Assembly (NCBI GenBank): GCA_016271365.2
Contig: CM057454.1
Coordinates: 458,023,501-458,087,500, forward strand
Source: Neoceratodus forsteri
Taxonomy: Eukaryota; Chordata; Ceratodontiformes; Ceratodontidae
DNA length: 64,000 nucleotides
Reading direction: 5' to 3'
The translations under genes and the position numbers were made by a program. The notes below the pieces were generated by a model. It was not told where the DNA came from. It saw only the letters and a list, made by a program, of their open reading frames with translations, and did no database searches. Below, piece by piece: positions 30,475-40,847 of this stretch. Every line of letters begins with the position of its first letter. The first letter of the stretch is position 1.

Positions 30475-31240
30475 CTGCCACAGACACCGTGGAGTGCAAT
30501 GTCCACCCCATGGCCCTGGCGTTGGGTGACCCCAAACGTGTTGATGCCGGCCTCCACTGTGGGCATCCCATGCACACCTGGTGTGGGCCTGTTTGGGAGC
30601 CTGCAGACCCCTGCGAGGACCCAGTCGTGGTCCCACAGTCCCACCCCTGGGGGGCGGTAGCAGACCCCCCTGTGGCCATCACGCAGCCTGTGTCTGTGCG
30701 ACGGACCTGATGTGCACGCCTCCCTGTCTGCAGCCACCGCCCTGTGTGCACATGGGCGTTGTGTGTGTGTGCATGGCACGATCGTGGCAGCCATGTGGTG
30801 TGCCACATGCTGCCCGTGTGTGCACCTGCCTAGCCGCTGGCCCATGTGGCGTGTGCAAGATGATGCCTTCTCAACACTGGTTGCGCACGTGCACTGGTGC
30901 CTTGAGTCTGATCCATGCCACGTGCTTGCGCCTGGTCACGTGCCTGCAGATGCCACTGTGTGGGTGTGTGTGTGTGTGTGTGTGTGGTGTGATGCTGTGC
31001 AGTGCTGTGTGGTGTTGCGTGTGGCACTGCCCCGCCCACTACCCCCATGCCTGTGTGTAGAGTGGCCTTGGCCATGCCCCCACATGGGTGTGTGCCCGCC
31101 ACTGTGTCAGTTCTGTGTATGGGGTGTTTGTCCACCTCACTCAGCGCCCACTGTGCTCCTTTACAATGTCTTCAATCGTGGAGTGCCAGCCGCATGAGCC
31201 GGGATCCTCTGCCGAGAGGGGCTGCCCACCATCTCCTGGC
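30475..31240. other. Convergent 3' ends of the two Harbinger genes
   Basis: GC-rich spacer between the stop of the Myb-like gene and the stop of the transposase, with a (GT)n run at 30961-30988. The open frames here have no motif. Confidence 0.55.
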
Positions 31241-32522
31241 CTAACACCCAGACGTCTCCCACTGCTGTTCCCCATCGGACTTGACAGCTATCCCACGGTC
31301 ACTGACTATGTTGTGCAGCATGCAGCAGGCCAGTGAATAGGCTATGGGCCTTTGAGGGGCTGCATTGTAGGGCACCACCAGACCTGTCCAGGCAATGGAA
31401 CCATGCCTTCAGCATCCAAAACACACACACTCATGTCCATGTTCTGCCATGCCGATGCAGCCTCATTGTACTGTTTCCTTCCACTTGGGGACGACGGGCA
31501 CTGGTAGGGGTGAGTAGCCAGGGCCTGAGTGGGTAGACACTGTCACCTGTGTGAGGGGAGAGAGAAAGAGAGAGAGAGAGAGAGAGGGTTAGACCGGTGA
31601 CCCCTGTCACTGTGCCCCATGCCCCTCCCAGACACACACGGTGGACTCCCTGCCCTGGCCACTCCCCTTCCATGTCCTGCTGTGCCCAGCTGCCCATGAT
31701 CTCGTCATACTCACCCACTAGCTGTCCTGTGTGGATGTCCCCACTCTTGAACCTGGTGCACAGTGCCGAGCTGTGCCAGATGAAGGTGTCATGTGCTCCC
31801 CCAGGGTGTGTGGCACAGACATTGGTTATGTGCCCCCTGGCATCGCACACCACCTGGCAGTTGATGCTGGGGTAGCCCTTTCTGTTGATGTACACTACCC
31901 CCTCCATGCCAGGTGGCATGCGGATGCCTACATGGGTACAGTCGTTGGCCCCTAGCACACCAGGCATACATGTTAACCTGTGTAACTCCTGCATGGTTGT
32001 TGTACACTCTGCCTGTGTGCTGGGGAAGTGGATGTGTTCCATCTGGCAGCAGGGCATTGAGGAATTGTGTGAGGAGCCATGATGTGGCTGACTGGTTATG
32101 CCTGTGGTGTCCCCTGTTGGTCTCTGGAAGGTGCCCATGGTGAGCAGGCACAAGACAGCTGCTACCTTTGTCTCCACTGTCAGGGTATGGCCCCGTGTAG
32201 TAGCTACCTGCATCTCCTCATTGCACAGCTCACAGAGCTGCCTCAGAATCGTCCGGTTCAGGCGATACCGGCCCATGATCTCTATGTCAGCATGGCTCTT
32301 CAAGCTGAAGTGGGGCCTGTGCCGCCTGTTCCAGGTGTATCGCTGACGGGCCCTTCCACGGCCATGTTGCTCTGCCTCCTGCCTTCTCACACCCCTTATT
32401 ATGGCCTCCATCTGGAATGTCGTGACCGCTATGGCCTCTGTTGTCCTGTCATCCCCTGGCATTTGGTTCACTGGCCCCCCAGCTCTGTGGGCAATGTCTG
32501 TTGCTCGGCAGTGGCCCCCCAT
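31241..32522 (-). pseudogene. PIF/Harbinger DDE transposase (HARBI1-like), two exons
   Basis: Minus strand, exon 1 32522-31715 and exon 2 from 31546. Exon 1: RYRLNRTILRQLCEL (N-terminal helix motif), CMPGVLGANDCTHVGIRMPP with the first catalytic Asp, VYINRKGYPSINCQVVCDA, THPGGAHDTFIWHSS. Splicing at GTGAGT (31714) and CTCACACAG (31547) gives LVGDSVYPLRPWLLTP with the second Asp, exactly as in the family. Exon 2 then shifts frame: the CLDRSGGALQYSP and CMLHNIVSDRG blocks lie in other frames, and the catalytic Glu region is damaged. Residues ~130-160 of exon 1 are also read in the wrong frame: the QSATSWLLTQFLNALLP block is found one frame over, between two compensating indels near 32100 and 32050. 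So the frame is open but the protein is broken. Confidence 0.88.
31547..31714 (-). other. 168-bp intron of the Harbinger transposase
   Basis: Begins GTGAGTATG and ends in a CT-rich tract, CTCTCTCTTTCTCTCTCCCC, then TCACACAG. The tract is a (GA)n microsatellite on the plus strand (31561-31588) that serves as polypyrimidine tract. Removal joins family-conserved residues. Confidence 0.85.
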
Positions 32523-32981
32523 GTACCCCTGCCCCTGACTGGGTTCTACCTGCTGGCTCTGTCACCCACCTTGTAGGGCACCCACCTCTCCCCCTCCCCC
32601 AGAGACCCCTTAGTGGCACTCTCTACTCTCTCTCCTTGTCTTTCTTCCTCTCCTGTCTCCCTCTTCCTCTCATAGGCCTGTCTGTCTCCCACCATCCTGC
32701 TCCCCTCTGGTGCAAGTGCTCTCCTCCTACTTGCTCCCTGTTTTATAGGCTCAAGACTGCTCCACGCAACTGGCAGTTGCTCTCGCTTGCGCCATTGCTT
32801 GGCGGTTGAATATCACGCTGTGCCACATATTCATGGGTCCGCCCCCTGCCCTTGCACATACATACATTTCTATTGTGCATTGGCACACTGCAAGTTATGC
32901 TCCGCAGTTGCTCCCACTGAATATCGCTCTTTGGCGCATCTCCGCAGTTGCGCATGCGCCACCCTGTTGCGCCAATTGCTT

Positions 32982-32997
32982 TGAATATCCAGGCCCG
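32982..32997 (-). repeat. Harbinger right terminal inverted repeat
   Basis: Reverse complement starts GGGCCTGGATATTCA, matching the left end at 26055-26070 over GGATATTCA with partial similarity before it. Confidence 0.7.
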
Positions 32998-33380
32998 GGA
33001 GTATAATCAGCTTCTTCATTTAACCCCATTGGACAGATAGTGTCTAAAGAGACAATCCATCTTGTTTCTTTCTGATTGAGTTTGTTAACCCTATCACTGC
33101 CTCCCTCTAATGGTAGAACAGTTTCTAATGCCATAAATTTCAAGAAAGTGGGTTCCGAATTGTGGCACATATTAAAATATGTCCCAACCAGGCTTCTGTT
33201 ATTTTGATTAATGATTGCTCTTATGTGTTCTTGAATTCTTGTTTTCACTGGTCTCACTGTTCTTCCCACATAGTGTAAATTACAAGTGCACCAAATTATG
33301 TACACCACAAAGCCTGTGACACATGAAATGAAGTTCTTAACCCAGTTGTATTTGTCATTTTCTCCTGGAACATCCAGTGC
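32998..33380 (-). pseudogene. Penelope-like element GIY-YIG endonuclease domain
   Basis: Minus strand: FVVYIIWCTC, then HYVGRTVRPVKTRIQEHIRA. VVY and YVG are the GIY and YIG motifs, followed by the catalytic Arg on the helix and EH. MALETV supplies the conserved Glu. RWIVSLDTICPMGLN is the family-specific end. The frame is open over about 140 codons, better kept than the RT. The GIY-YIG nuclease is characteristic of Penelope-type (EN+) PLEs and cuts the target DNA. It is cut off from its RT by the LINE at 33381 and from its 3' UTR by the Harbinger element at 32997. Confidence 0.88.
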
Positions 33381-34385
33381 CGTTGACATGCTTAATATCT
33401 GTCTGGCTAAAATCAATAACTGGATGGCTTCCAGCTGGCTGAGACTTAACCTGGATAAGACAGAGGTGCTGGTGGTTGAACTGGGTCACAGGCGTGATGG
33501 GTTGCTGCCTGGCGCAGACACAGGTCTTTTCCTGGGGTCTGCTCTGTTGCTTGCTTCCCTAAGGGTGCATAATCTAGGTGTGATCCTTAACAGCAGGCTA
33601 ACATTTGAAGATCAGGTGTCGTCTGTTAAGAGTGGTTTCTACCACTTATGAAAACATTGCCAGGATCAAGCCCCTCATTCCGCCTGAGGATCTGCCAACC
33701 CTAGTACATGCCTTTGTTACCTCCAGGCTCGACTACTGCAACGCTCTTTACTTCAGGGTTGTGGGAGGAATCATCCACAGGCTGCACCTGGTGCAGAGCA
33801 TGGTGACCCAGTTACTGATGGGCCCACCCAAATCATGTCATCTGACCCTGGTCCTGCAGGCTCTGTACTGAGTGCCGGTCAGGTGGAGGGTCCTTTTCAG
33901 GGTGGGCTTGCTCACCTATAAAGCCATATATGGACTGGGTTCTGGCTACCTGTCAGAGCTCCTGACACCTGCAACCTCTGTTCGCTCCCTCCACTCCTCC
34001 TCCTCCTCCTCCTCCTCAAGGGGCCTTCTGGATGTTCCCAGGGTTCATCTCAGGACTTCTGGTGATCGAGCTTTCAGTGTCTCTGAGCCAACCCTGTGGG
34101 ACGTGCTTCCACCTGCAGTATGGGAGGCCCCCTTGATGGTGTTTTTAAGCAGAGGCTTAAGGTCCACCGCTTCAGCCAGGCATTTACTGAATAATTTATT
34201 TCTAACCCTGTTTTTACTATAGTTAATACTGTAGTTAATTGTGTAATTATTGAGTACTGATTCTAACTTTTTGCTGCTCCTAAGAGTATTTGTATGTATT
34301 TTGTTATACTGTGTACGGCACCCAGAGCCTCCGGGATTGGGCGCCTTAAAAATAAAATTGCCTTACCTTACCTTGCCTTAACAAA
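33381..34385 (+). mobile_element. L2-type LINE 3' part inserted in the PLE
   Basis: Plus-strand RT C-terminal region: NWMASSWLRLNLDKTEVLVV near 33418-33480, VHNLGVILNSRLTFEDQV near 33565-33620, TSRLDYCNALYF near 33720-33755, and LTYKAIYGLGSGYLSELLTP near 33910-33970. The ELTLWDVLPPAV-like end lies near 34090-34120. 3' UTR CGGCACCCAGAGCCTCCGGG and tail CCTTACCTTACCTTGCCTTA follow. The same tail type as 12459-12590. Three frames are needed, so it is dead. It splits the minus-strand PLE between RT and GIY-YIG. Confidence 0.82.
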
Positions 34386-35671
34386 AACCTTCCTTTAATT
34401 ATTATGGTGATGTACACATATGTTGCCCTTTTGTGCATACTTGCACACATAGCTGTGCCCATACTTAAAAGTTTTTTTTTTGGGGCGGGGGGGCAGCCAA
34501 GTGTGTGGGATTTTCCCCTAGGCCGAAATGGCTTTTTACAAGTATGTCTTTTAAATTGTTTGCTTTCTTAAAGGTCACCCTAGGTTTTTCACCAATTTCT
34601 TCCTTTAGCACCATATCAGTTTTTAAAACATTCCAATGTTTATGTATAATGTTTCTGATTTTCCCTGAAATTTCACTAGAATTTGTTGAGAAAGTTACTA
34701 TTTTATTTTCCCTGTTTTCTCTCAATTCTGATTTCAACAATGTTTTACTGTCAATTTCTATTTCTCTAATGACTCAGTGAGAATTGCTTAGTCGTAACCT
34801 CTTTCTTGGAATCTTTCTGACATCTCCAGGGCCTGTTGTTCAAAGTCTCTCTCATTAGAACAGTTTATTCTGGTTCTAATGAATTAGCCAAATGGGATGG
34901 AGTACAAAGGTTTTTGTGGGTGTGCACTGGATGCATGGAGTACTGAATTTGTGGCTGCAGGCTTTTTATACCCTGCCATTTCAGTATTCCCATCATTGTC
35001 TGCCCTTAATTCTAGATCCAGGAATGAAATGCTTCGCTCATTATAGTTGCTTGCAAATTTAAAGCATTGCATGGTGTTATATATACTGTATATATTCCAT
35101 GAATTTATTAAACCCATCCTTTGTACCATCCCAAATGCAGGAAATGTCATCAATAAAGTGGTGCCATCGCCACAATATTGATTAATGGATTTGCTTCTAC
35201 ACTCCAAATGAAATCTTACTCCCGTTTTCCAAGGGTTAAATTGGTTTAAGAGGGTGCCATGGCTGTTCCACATATTTGGTGGTAAAATTGTTTATTCAAA
35301 ACAAAATAGTTGTGCTCGAGAATAAATGTAAGTGCTGTAAGTAGAAATTCCATTGGTGTGGTATCGCCCTGAACTGTTTTGGACAAATAGTGTTCTATAG
35401 CTTTGAGTCCCACCACATGCTGTATGCAGGTGTATAGGCTGACTACTTCTATTGTCATCCAACTGTAGTTCTCCTTCTATTGTATCCCCTCCAGTTTCTG
35501 TAAAAAAATGCATGGTGTATTTTATGTAAAACTCAAGGCCTACCACATATTGTTTTAGGAAGTGGTCCACAAATTTCCCTAAATTGTACATGATGGAATT
35601 AATACCTGACACTATTGGACAAAGTGGTGGTGATTCTGGGTTTTTATGGATGTTGGGGAGTCCATAAGATC
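34386..35671 (-). pseudogene. Penelope-like element reverse transcriptase
   Basis: Minus strand, starting abruptly at YGLPNIHKNPESPP (35660; typical PLE YGLPKIHK block), then PIVSGINSIMYNLGKFVDHF. VVSLYTCIQHVVGLKAIEHYL (35390-35455) follows, then QICGTAMAPS. FIDD near 35150 is the catalytic Asp pair in the HHFIDD context. ISFLDLELRAD and HPQKPLYSIPFG lead to the final DILVKSHFGL block near 34510-34560. The order and motifs are those of PLE RT, related to telomerase RT. Several frame changes. The N-terminal ~200 residues are absent, so the copy is 5'-truncated at the junction with CR1 at 35671. Confidence 0.88.
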
Positions 35672-36960
35672 TCTTTTTGTGAAAGCTGCTACCCTCTTGG
35701 ACTTTGTTGATTCTCTTGAGGTACTTGAAAGTTTCTATCATGTCTACCATCTCCCTCCTTTCCTTGAGGGTATACATATTAAGGTCTTTTAGTCTCCCTT
35801 TGTGTGGTTTCTGGTACAGATCCTTTCCATTTTTATTGTTGTTAGTATCTGCCCCCCAATGTGTACTGTTCCCCTGGGGTTTTGTTTCCAAGGCACATTA
35901 CAATTGCACTTCTTTGCACTGAATCTAAGCTGCCATACTTTTGACCATTCCTCCAACCTTGTCAAGTCCCTTCTCATCCTTTCCACCCCCCCTTTGTATC
36001 AACCCTATTGCAGATCTTTGTGTCATCTGTAAAGAGGCATACTTTTCCTTCCAGTTCCTCTGCAATGTTATTTATAATGACAATAAAGAGGACCATCCCT
36101 GGTACTGAACCCTGTGGTACCCCACTAGTAACCCCGCTTTCTTCGGAGTAGACTCTGTTTACTATTACCTTCTGTGTCCTGTTGTCCAGCCAATGTTTTA
36201 CCCAGGCACTACCCTGGGACCCACTCCCAGGCTGGCTAATTTGTTTATTAATCTTTTGTGTGGGACTGTGTCAAATGCCTTGCCAAAGTCTAGGTAGGCC
36301 ATGTTCACAGCCTCTCCCTGGTTTACTACTTTGGTCACCCAGTCAAAGAAATCTATTAGATTCATCTGACATGACCTTCCCGCTGTGAATCCATGCTACC
36401 TTGGGTCCTGTGCCCCTCTGGCCTCTAGGTACTCAACAATTCTTTCTTTCAGAAGTGATTCCATCATTTTCCCTACCACTGAGGTTAAACTAACAGGTCT
36501 GTAGTGTCCTGCCTCTGTCTTGCACTCACTTTTGTGAAAGAGAATCATATCCAAACCTCCTCTGGCCTCAGGTACCACACCATCCTTCCATGATTTGTTA
36601 AAAATGGTTATCAGTGGTGTCACTAGTTCTCTTCTTAGTTCTTTTAGAATTCTGAGGTGAATCTCATCAGGCCCCACTGCCTTGTCCACCTTGAGTTTTA
36701 GGAGTTCTTTCAGGACCTTTTCTTCTGTGAATGGACTGGTATTGAACCCCCTATGCAGAGTGCTTCTGTTGTTTGGTTTACGTAGGTCCTCCTCCTCTTC
36801 TATAGGGAATACTGAACAAAAATATTCGTTCAGTATCTCTGCCTTTTCATTGTCACCATCTGCCCAACCCCTCCCCTTTATTAAGCCTCACTATCCCTCC
36901 CTTGGTCTTTCTTCACTCCCTAATGTACCTATGAAAGTTTTTAACCCCACTTCTTAACTG
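35672..36960 (-). pseudogene. CR1-type LINE copy E, reverse transcriptase
   Basis: Minus-strand RT: KAVGPDEIHLRILKELRREL (near 36690), PEARGGLDMILFHKSECKTE, YRPVSLTSVVGKMMESLLKE, then HGFTAGRSC and FFDWVTKVV near 36330-36380. AYLDFGKAFDTV lies near 36260-36300, GVTSGVPQGSV.. near 36105-36130, and a FTDDTKICN remnant near 36010. The frame reaches ETFKYLKRINKVQEGSSFHK and stops against the PLE at 35671. Stops and small indels throughout. Continues at 24995-24675. Confidence 0.85.
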
Positions 36961-38060
36961 AGTTGGCTATCTGTTCCCCAGTTTGGGCCTTTGCTATTCT
37001 GACTGCCTTCCCCACTTCTTTCTGCTTTAACTGATACAGTTCTCTGTCCTGCTCCTTCTGTGATTTCTTATACTTCCTGAATGCTTTTTTCTCCCAGACC
37101 TTCCCCACCACCTCTTTTGAGGACCATTTTGTTTTGTTTATTTGCTTCACACAAAGGCTTGTTGCCTCTGTGATGGCAGTTTTGATTTTTCCCTATTGTT
37201 CCTCCACCCCTCCTTCCTGCCCATTTGCTAGTGCTTTCCTTATGCACTCTCCCATTTTGCCAACGTCATCCCTCCTAAAGTCAGTACCCTCGCTTTTGTA
37301 TGGCTTGACTGTACGGCTGTGTTTATCGTGAACCTCACTGTTTGGTGGTTGCTTGTTCTCAGATGGCTACTCACTTCTAAATCTGAGATCCTCTCACTGT
37401 CCCCATTTGAAAGTATCAGGTATAAGATTGCTCACTCCCGAGTGGGTTCCAACACTAGCTGACTGAGGTATGCCCCCTGTAGGGCATCAAGAAAGACCCT
37501 GCTCTTGGATGTGGATGCAGCAAATGTGCACCAGTTAACAGCTGACATATTCAGGTCCCCCATCAACAATATTTCCCCTTTTTCTGCCATTCTAAGGATG
37601 CCTCCTATGATTTCTTTGTTCATTTCCTCCCTCTGAACTGGAGTTTATACAGCCCCTGTGTGGATTGTGGTGCCATATCCTGTCTCCAAGGTGACCCACA
37701 GTACCTCCTCTCCTCCCTGTCTACCCCTAGTTCCGTTGCTTTGATTTCTTTCCTTACATAGAGAGATACTCCTCCTCTTTTACCCTCCCTGTCCCTCCTG
37801 TAGATTGTGTACCCTGGTATGTTGACATCCCAGTCATGGTTCTCTGTGAACTATGTTTCTGTAACTGCTACGATATTCAGGCATCCCTCTTCCATCAAGG
37901 TCACTAGTTCAGAAAGCTTGTTACCCAGTCTACAGGCATTGGTACTCATCACCCTCCATTTTTTGATGGCCTTATCACTTTTAGGCCCATGCCTGTACTT
38001 ACTGCCTTTGCCTTTTTCTCCATTTACCCCTGCCCTGCCCCTATCAACCTCTCTACCTTG
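36961..38060 (-). pseudogene. CR1-type LINE copy E, EEP endonuclease and linker
   Basis: Minus strand: NKLSELVTLMEEGCLNIVAV with TET near 37850-37920 (EEP start and Glu block), PGYTIYRRDREGKRGG near 37750-37810, and ILLMGDLNMSAVNW (the GDFN block, near 37540-37585). GAYLSQLVLEPTRE lies near 37440-37480. The linker KKAFRKYKKSQKEQDRELYQ is near 37040-37090. Decayed but collinear with ORF1 on its far side and RT on its near side. Confidence 0.82.
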
Positions 38061-38380
38061 GTGTTTTCCTTGCTAACTACCCTGTTTTATGGGGGGAGGT
38101 TGGGAATTTCCAGCTTCTTTTCAGTGCCTCCCCTCTTGGCTACTTTAAAAGCTTGCCAATGAAGCATTTAAACCTCTCTCCTAGAATCCTTGTTCCCCTC
38201 CTGGATAGATTCAGACCATCGTGCCAGTATAGTTCTGTATCCCTCCAGTCAACCCCCAGTCCCCCGTGAAGCTAAATGTCCTGTACTCCATACCAGTTTT
38301 GCAACCATTCATTGAATCCCAGGATGTGGAGTACCCTAGCCTCACTCATGCCATAGACAGGCAGCACCTTTGAGAAGGTT
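38061..38380 (-). other. CR1 copy E, ORF1-ORF2 junction
   Basis: Non-coding now; minus-strand remnants of the end of ORF1 (a WLHDGLHLTRMGQ-like block near 38220-38270, read with gaps) and of the start of ORF2. Confidence 0.5.
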
Positions 38381-39165
38381 ATCATGTGTTCTACTTGTCT
38401 AAAGCCCTCCTCAACTCCACAAACTCCTCCTTCACCACTCTAATCCCATTCTCAGCTAGGCCATTTTTTCCTAGGTGGACAATGACATTCAGCTCTCTCT
38501 TCTGTCCAGCTGCCCCTGTGATCCTGAGGATTCGCTTCCTGTCCCTCCAAGCCATGGTGCTGGGCAGGCACCTTACCTCACTCTCCCCTCCCTTCCCAGT
38601 TCTACCCCCTAACAATTGAATCCTCTACCAGAAACTTTTTCCTTCCCCTGTAGGGGTCCTGTGCCACCCTCCTGTGGGTCTCCCTTGTGGAAGTTCTCAG
38701 CATCCTCCTTGATTTCCACTGAGGGTACCTCCATAGAGGAACCACACTCCACCAGAATAGCATTTGAATTTTGGAGAGGTACAACTGGAGGGATGTGCTT
38801 CTGTTCCACCACCCTCACCCTACCTGAGCCCACCATAGTCCAACCACTCCTTTTTCTTGGCAACTTTTGAGGTAGTGGTAGCAGCCATGGTGGTCCTTGG
38901 TTGGGGGAAGGAGGTTTCCCAACTCTCTGCCAGGTCCCGGTTGGGAGAGGAGGTTTCCTTACTCCTTGCCAGGTCGGCCTGGAGACGGGCAACCTCCTCT
39001 CTCAGAGCAGAGAAGTTCCTGCAAATAGGGCAGCATTGAAGCCTCCAGAATGTCTCCTGGAAGACTTCCACACCACAGCCAGTGCATTGCACCACTACAC
39101 ACGTCTCTCTCCCTTTCTGTTGAAATTTTTTTTGTTTTATTTTTTGTTAGTGTGTGCAAGTATGT
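38381..39165 (-). pseudogene. CR1 ORF1 with zinc finger, coiled segment and esterase-like domain, copy E
   Basis: Minus strand from about 39095: VQCTGCGVEVFQETFWRLQC and then CPIC form a C-x2-C...C-C-x2-C zinc finger like the PHD-type finger of CR1 ORF1. SALREEVARLQADLARSKE is a short coiled-coil stretch. EDSIVRG near 38610-38630 is the SGNH block I (Gly to Glu). NVIVHLGKNGLAENGIRVVK near 38430-38490 is block III with TND changed to KNG. Two frame changes join these parts. This is the most complete ORF1 in the window and shows copy E was nearly full length before the PLE entered. Confidence 0.78.
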
Positions 39166-39797
39166 GCTGGGCTGTTAAGGATGTGGCAGGTGTATGTCAT
39201 TTGCCCTTTTGGGGAAGTGGTGTCGGAACCCCAAGTATAAAAGAAATTATGCCCTTGGGGTGGCTGGGTGAGGGGAAGGGTGGGTGGGGCCAAGCCTGTG
39301 CGCTCCAGAAACAATCAGCTACAGCTCTGACCAACCACCTAGGTGAGTGCTTGCCTTCCTGCAACCTGCACAACAATTTAACAGAAAATCAGACATCACA
39401 GGCTAGAATTTGCTAGAAGCCTTGGAATGCTGGTTTCAAACAAAGCAAGCCCTTAAACAGCTTGGGACAAGAAATTCAGCCAAATGAAGCAATCTTAGTG
39501 AGCACAAAATAATTTAAATTCCCACACCTGTAATCTGATGCTAGCTGAAGGGAGACACCTCAGGCAAGACTTTGCTAAAAGCCTTAGAATGCTGGTTTCA
39601 AACAATGGTCTTAATGAACTTATAGAAGCAGTCAGTCTTTAAAATATCGTACATGGAGGTACAACTATGTGAAGAAGGGAATAAACAGGGGATGGGAAAG
39701 GTAAAAAAAGAAAACAGACTAGGAAGCATAGCAAGCAAATAGGTGATATGTGATATGAGGACATGTAATACACAAGATATGGGAATGAGTGTACAGT
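39166..39797. other. Non-coding, with a ~160-bp imperfect tandem duplication
   Basis: The segment TTTGCTAGAAGCCTTGGAAT with GCTGGTTTCAAACAA (39408-39443) recurs as TTTGCTAAAAGCCTTAGAAT with the same continuation at about 39570-39605. No coding pattern. Confidence 0.55.
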
Positions 39798-39870
39798 ATA
39801 GTAACCTCGGGTAACCTCACAAGTGGCGTAGCATAGCAGAACCACGAGTGACAGTTCCCGAGGTCACTAT
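39798..39870. repeat. Hairpin (imperfect inverted repeat, ~29-bp arms)
   Basis: ATAGTAACCTCGGGTAACC... at 39798 mirrors ...GTTCCCGAGGTCACTAT ending at 39870, with AAGTGG/CCACGAG next to the loop. It resembles the 23143-23297 hairpin in the CACGAGTG/AGTGGC part and in being followed by TTTATACAAT, here near 39921-39930. Confidence 0.75.
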
Positions 39871-40847
39871 TCATGAGTTCACATATCTTTTATATTACAT
39901 GCCCACCCATCATGTATGTGATTTATACAATAGGGCTGTTTTTGTGTCCTGTGGAGTTGTTTTTTGATTAGGTTTGTTGTTTTTCTGCTGGTGTTTTTTC
40001 ATGTCTCCCCCCTCTTCTAGTGTTGTTCCGCAAGTGTGCTGTTTTTCTATGAATGGGCTGTTTTGTGGCATTGTGATTTGCTGCTTCTCTTGAATGAATG
40101 GTTTGGCTATGTGTGTTGTGATTGGTTGGCTGGGTTCCATTCTGTGTTGATATTGGTTGTCTTTGTTGTCTTTTGCTATGTTGCTATTTGATTGGCTGGA
40201 GATGAGTTGTGGGTGGGTTTATGTGATGGAGGTGTATATAAACTGAACTGGCATTCTCTGTTCTCAGTGGAGTTTATTTCATTTTGGGTAGTTTTCATTT
40301 TATTTTATTTTTTTGGACTTTCTACCTTCTTGTGGATATTTAGCCATACTGTGGAGGTGAATAGATGTGCCTTTTATTTGTGTTTTGTTATAAGTTTATT
40401 TTTGGGTCATTTGACATTAGTGGATATATTTGTTTCTGTGACATTGTGGTCTCTGGTTTATTTCACTGGAGGTATTTTGTTTTGGTTTATTTTGTAGGAT
40501 TTCTACTACATTTAGTTTTCTTTTCATTATTTCCCCCTGTATCTTTCATGGGGTTTGTATTTCTTTGTGTTGTGGGGTTCTTTTACTGTGCTGTACATTC
40601 TTACTTGGGTGCAGTTCTTTTCTTTTCATAGTCTACATTTTGGTGTTGAAGGTTCCACTGCTTTGCTAATGCTGTCCTTATTCTTTGCTTTGGTTCAGTC
40701 AGATTCTGTGTCAGATGCGATTACTCTTGGTTGCTTTTTACCCTTTATGTCATACTGGTGTCCTGTGGGGAGAAAGAAAAAGAGATTAATTATGTTGTTT
40801 TTTTCAGAGGATATAGTATAATGTTTTTTAGGTTTGTGAATATTTCA
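39871..40847. other. T-rich flank of the recombinase element
   Basis: No coding pattern I can support; the open frames follow from T-richness. A TATATAAA sits at 40235-40242 on the plus strand, but no plus-strand gene follows. Probably the 3' untranslated part of the minus-strand recombinase element. Confidence 0.4.

Larger units (their letters stand above)
26055..32997. mobile_element. PIF/Harbinger DNA transposon, 6.9 kb, inserted in the PLE
   Basis: Bounded by imperfect inverted repeats GGGGGTGGGATATTCA (26055) and, reversed, GGGCCTGGATATTCA (to 32996), followed inward on both sides by GCGCA-rich subterminal sequence. It is GC-rich, unlike the AT-rich host PLE. It contains a plus-strand Myb/SANT gene (28957-30474), a convergent minus-strand DDE transposase (31241-32522) and a second Myb/SANT-like domain on the minus strand (27963-28175). 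Transposase plus Myb-like partner is the standard Harbinger gene pair; the partner brings the transposase to DNA and to the nucleus. No clear 3-bp TWA duplication could be fixed. The element is larger than most of its family. Confidence 0.88.

Noticed and set aside
30581..31197. Two overlapping 160-codon plus-strand frames between the Harbinger genes
   Set aside because: They run through a (GT)n microsatellite, have no family motif and overlap each other in different frames.
35292..35891. 199-codon protein fusing CR1 and PLE sequences
   Set aside because: It spans an insertion junction; the fusion is accidental and contains stops on either side of both domains.
40192..40821. Plus-strand hydrophobic protein genes after the TATATAAA at 40235
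   Set aside because: Phe/Leu/Val-rich readings of T-rich DNA; no family motif, and the neighbouring real coding pattern is on the minus strand.
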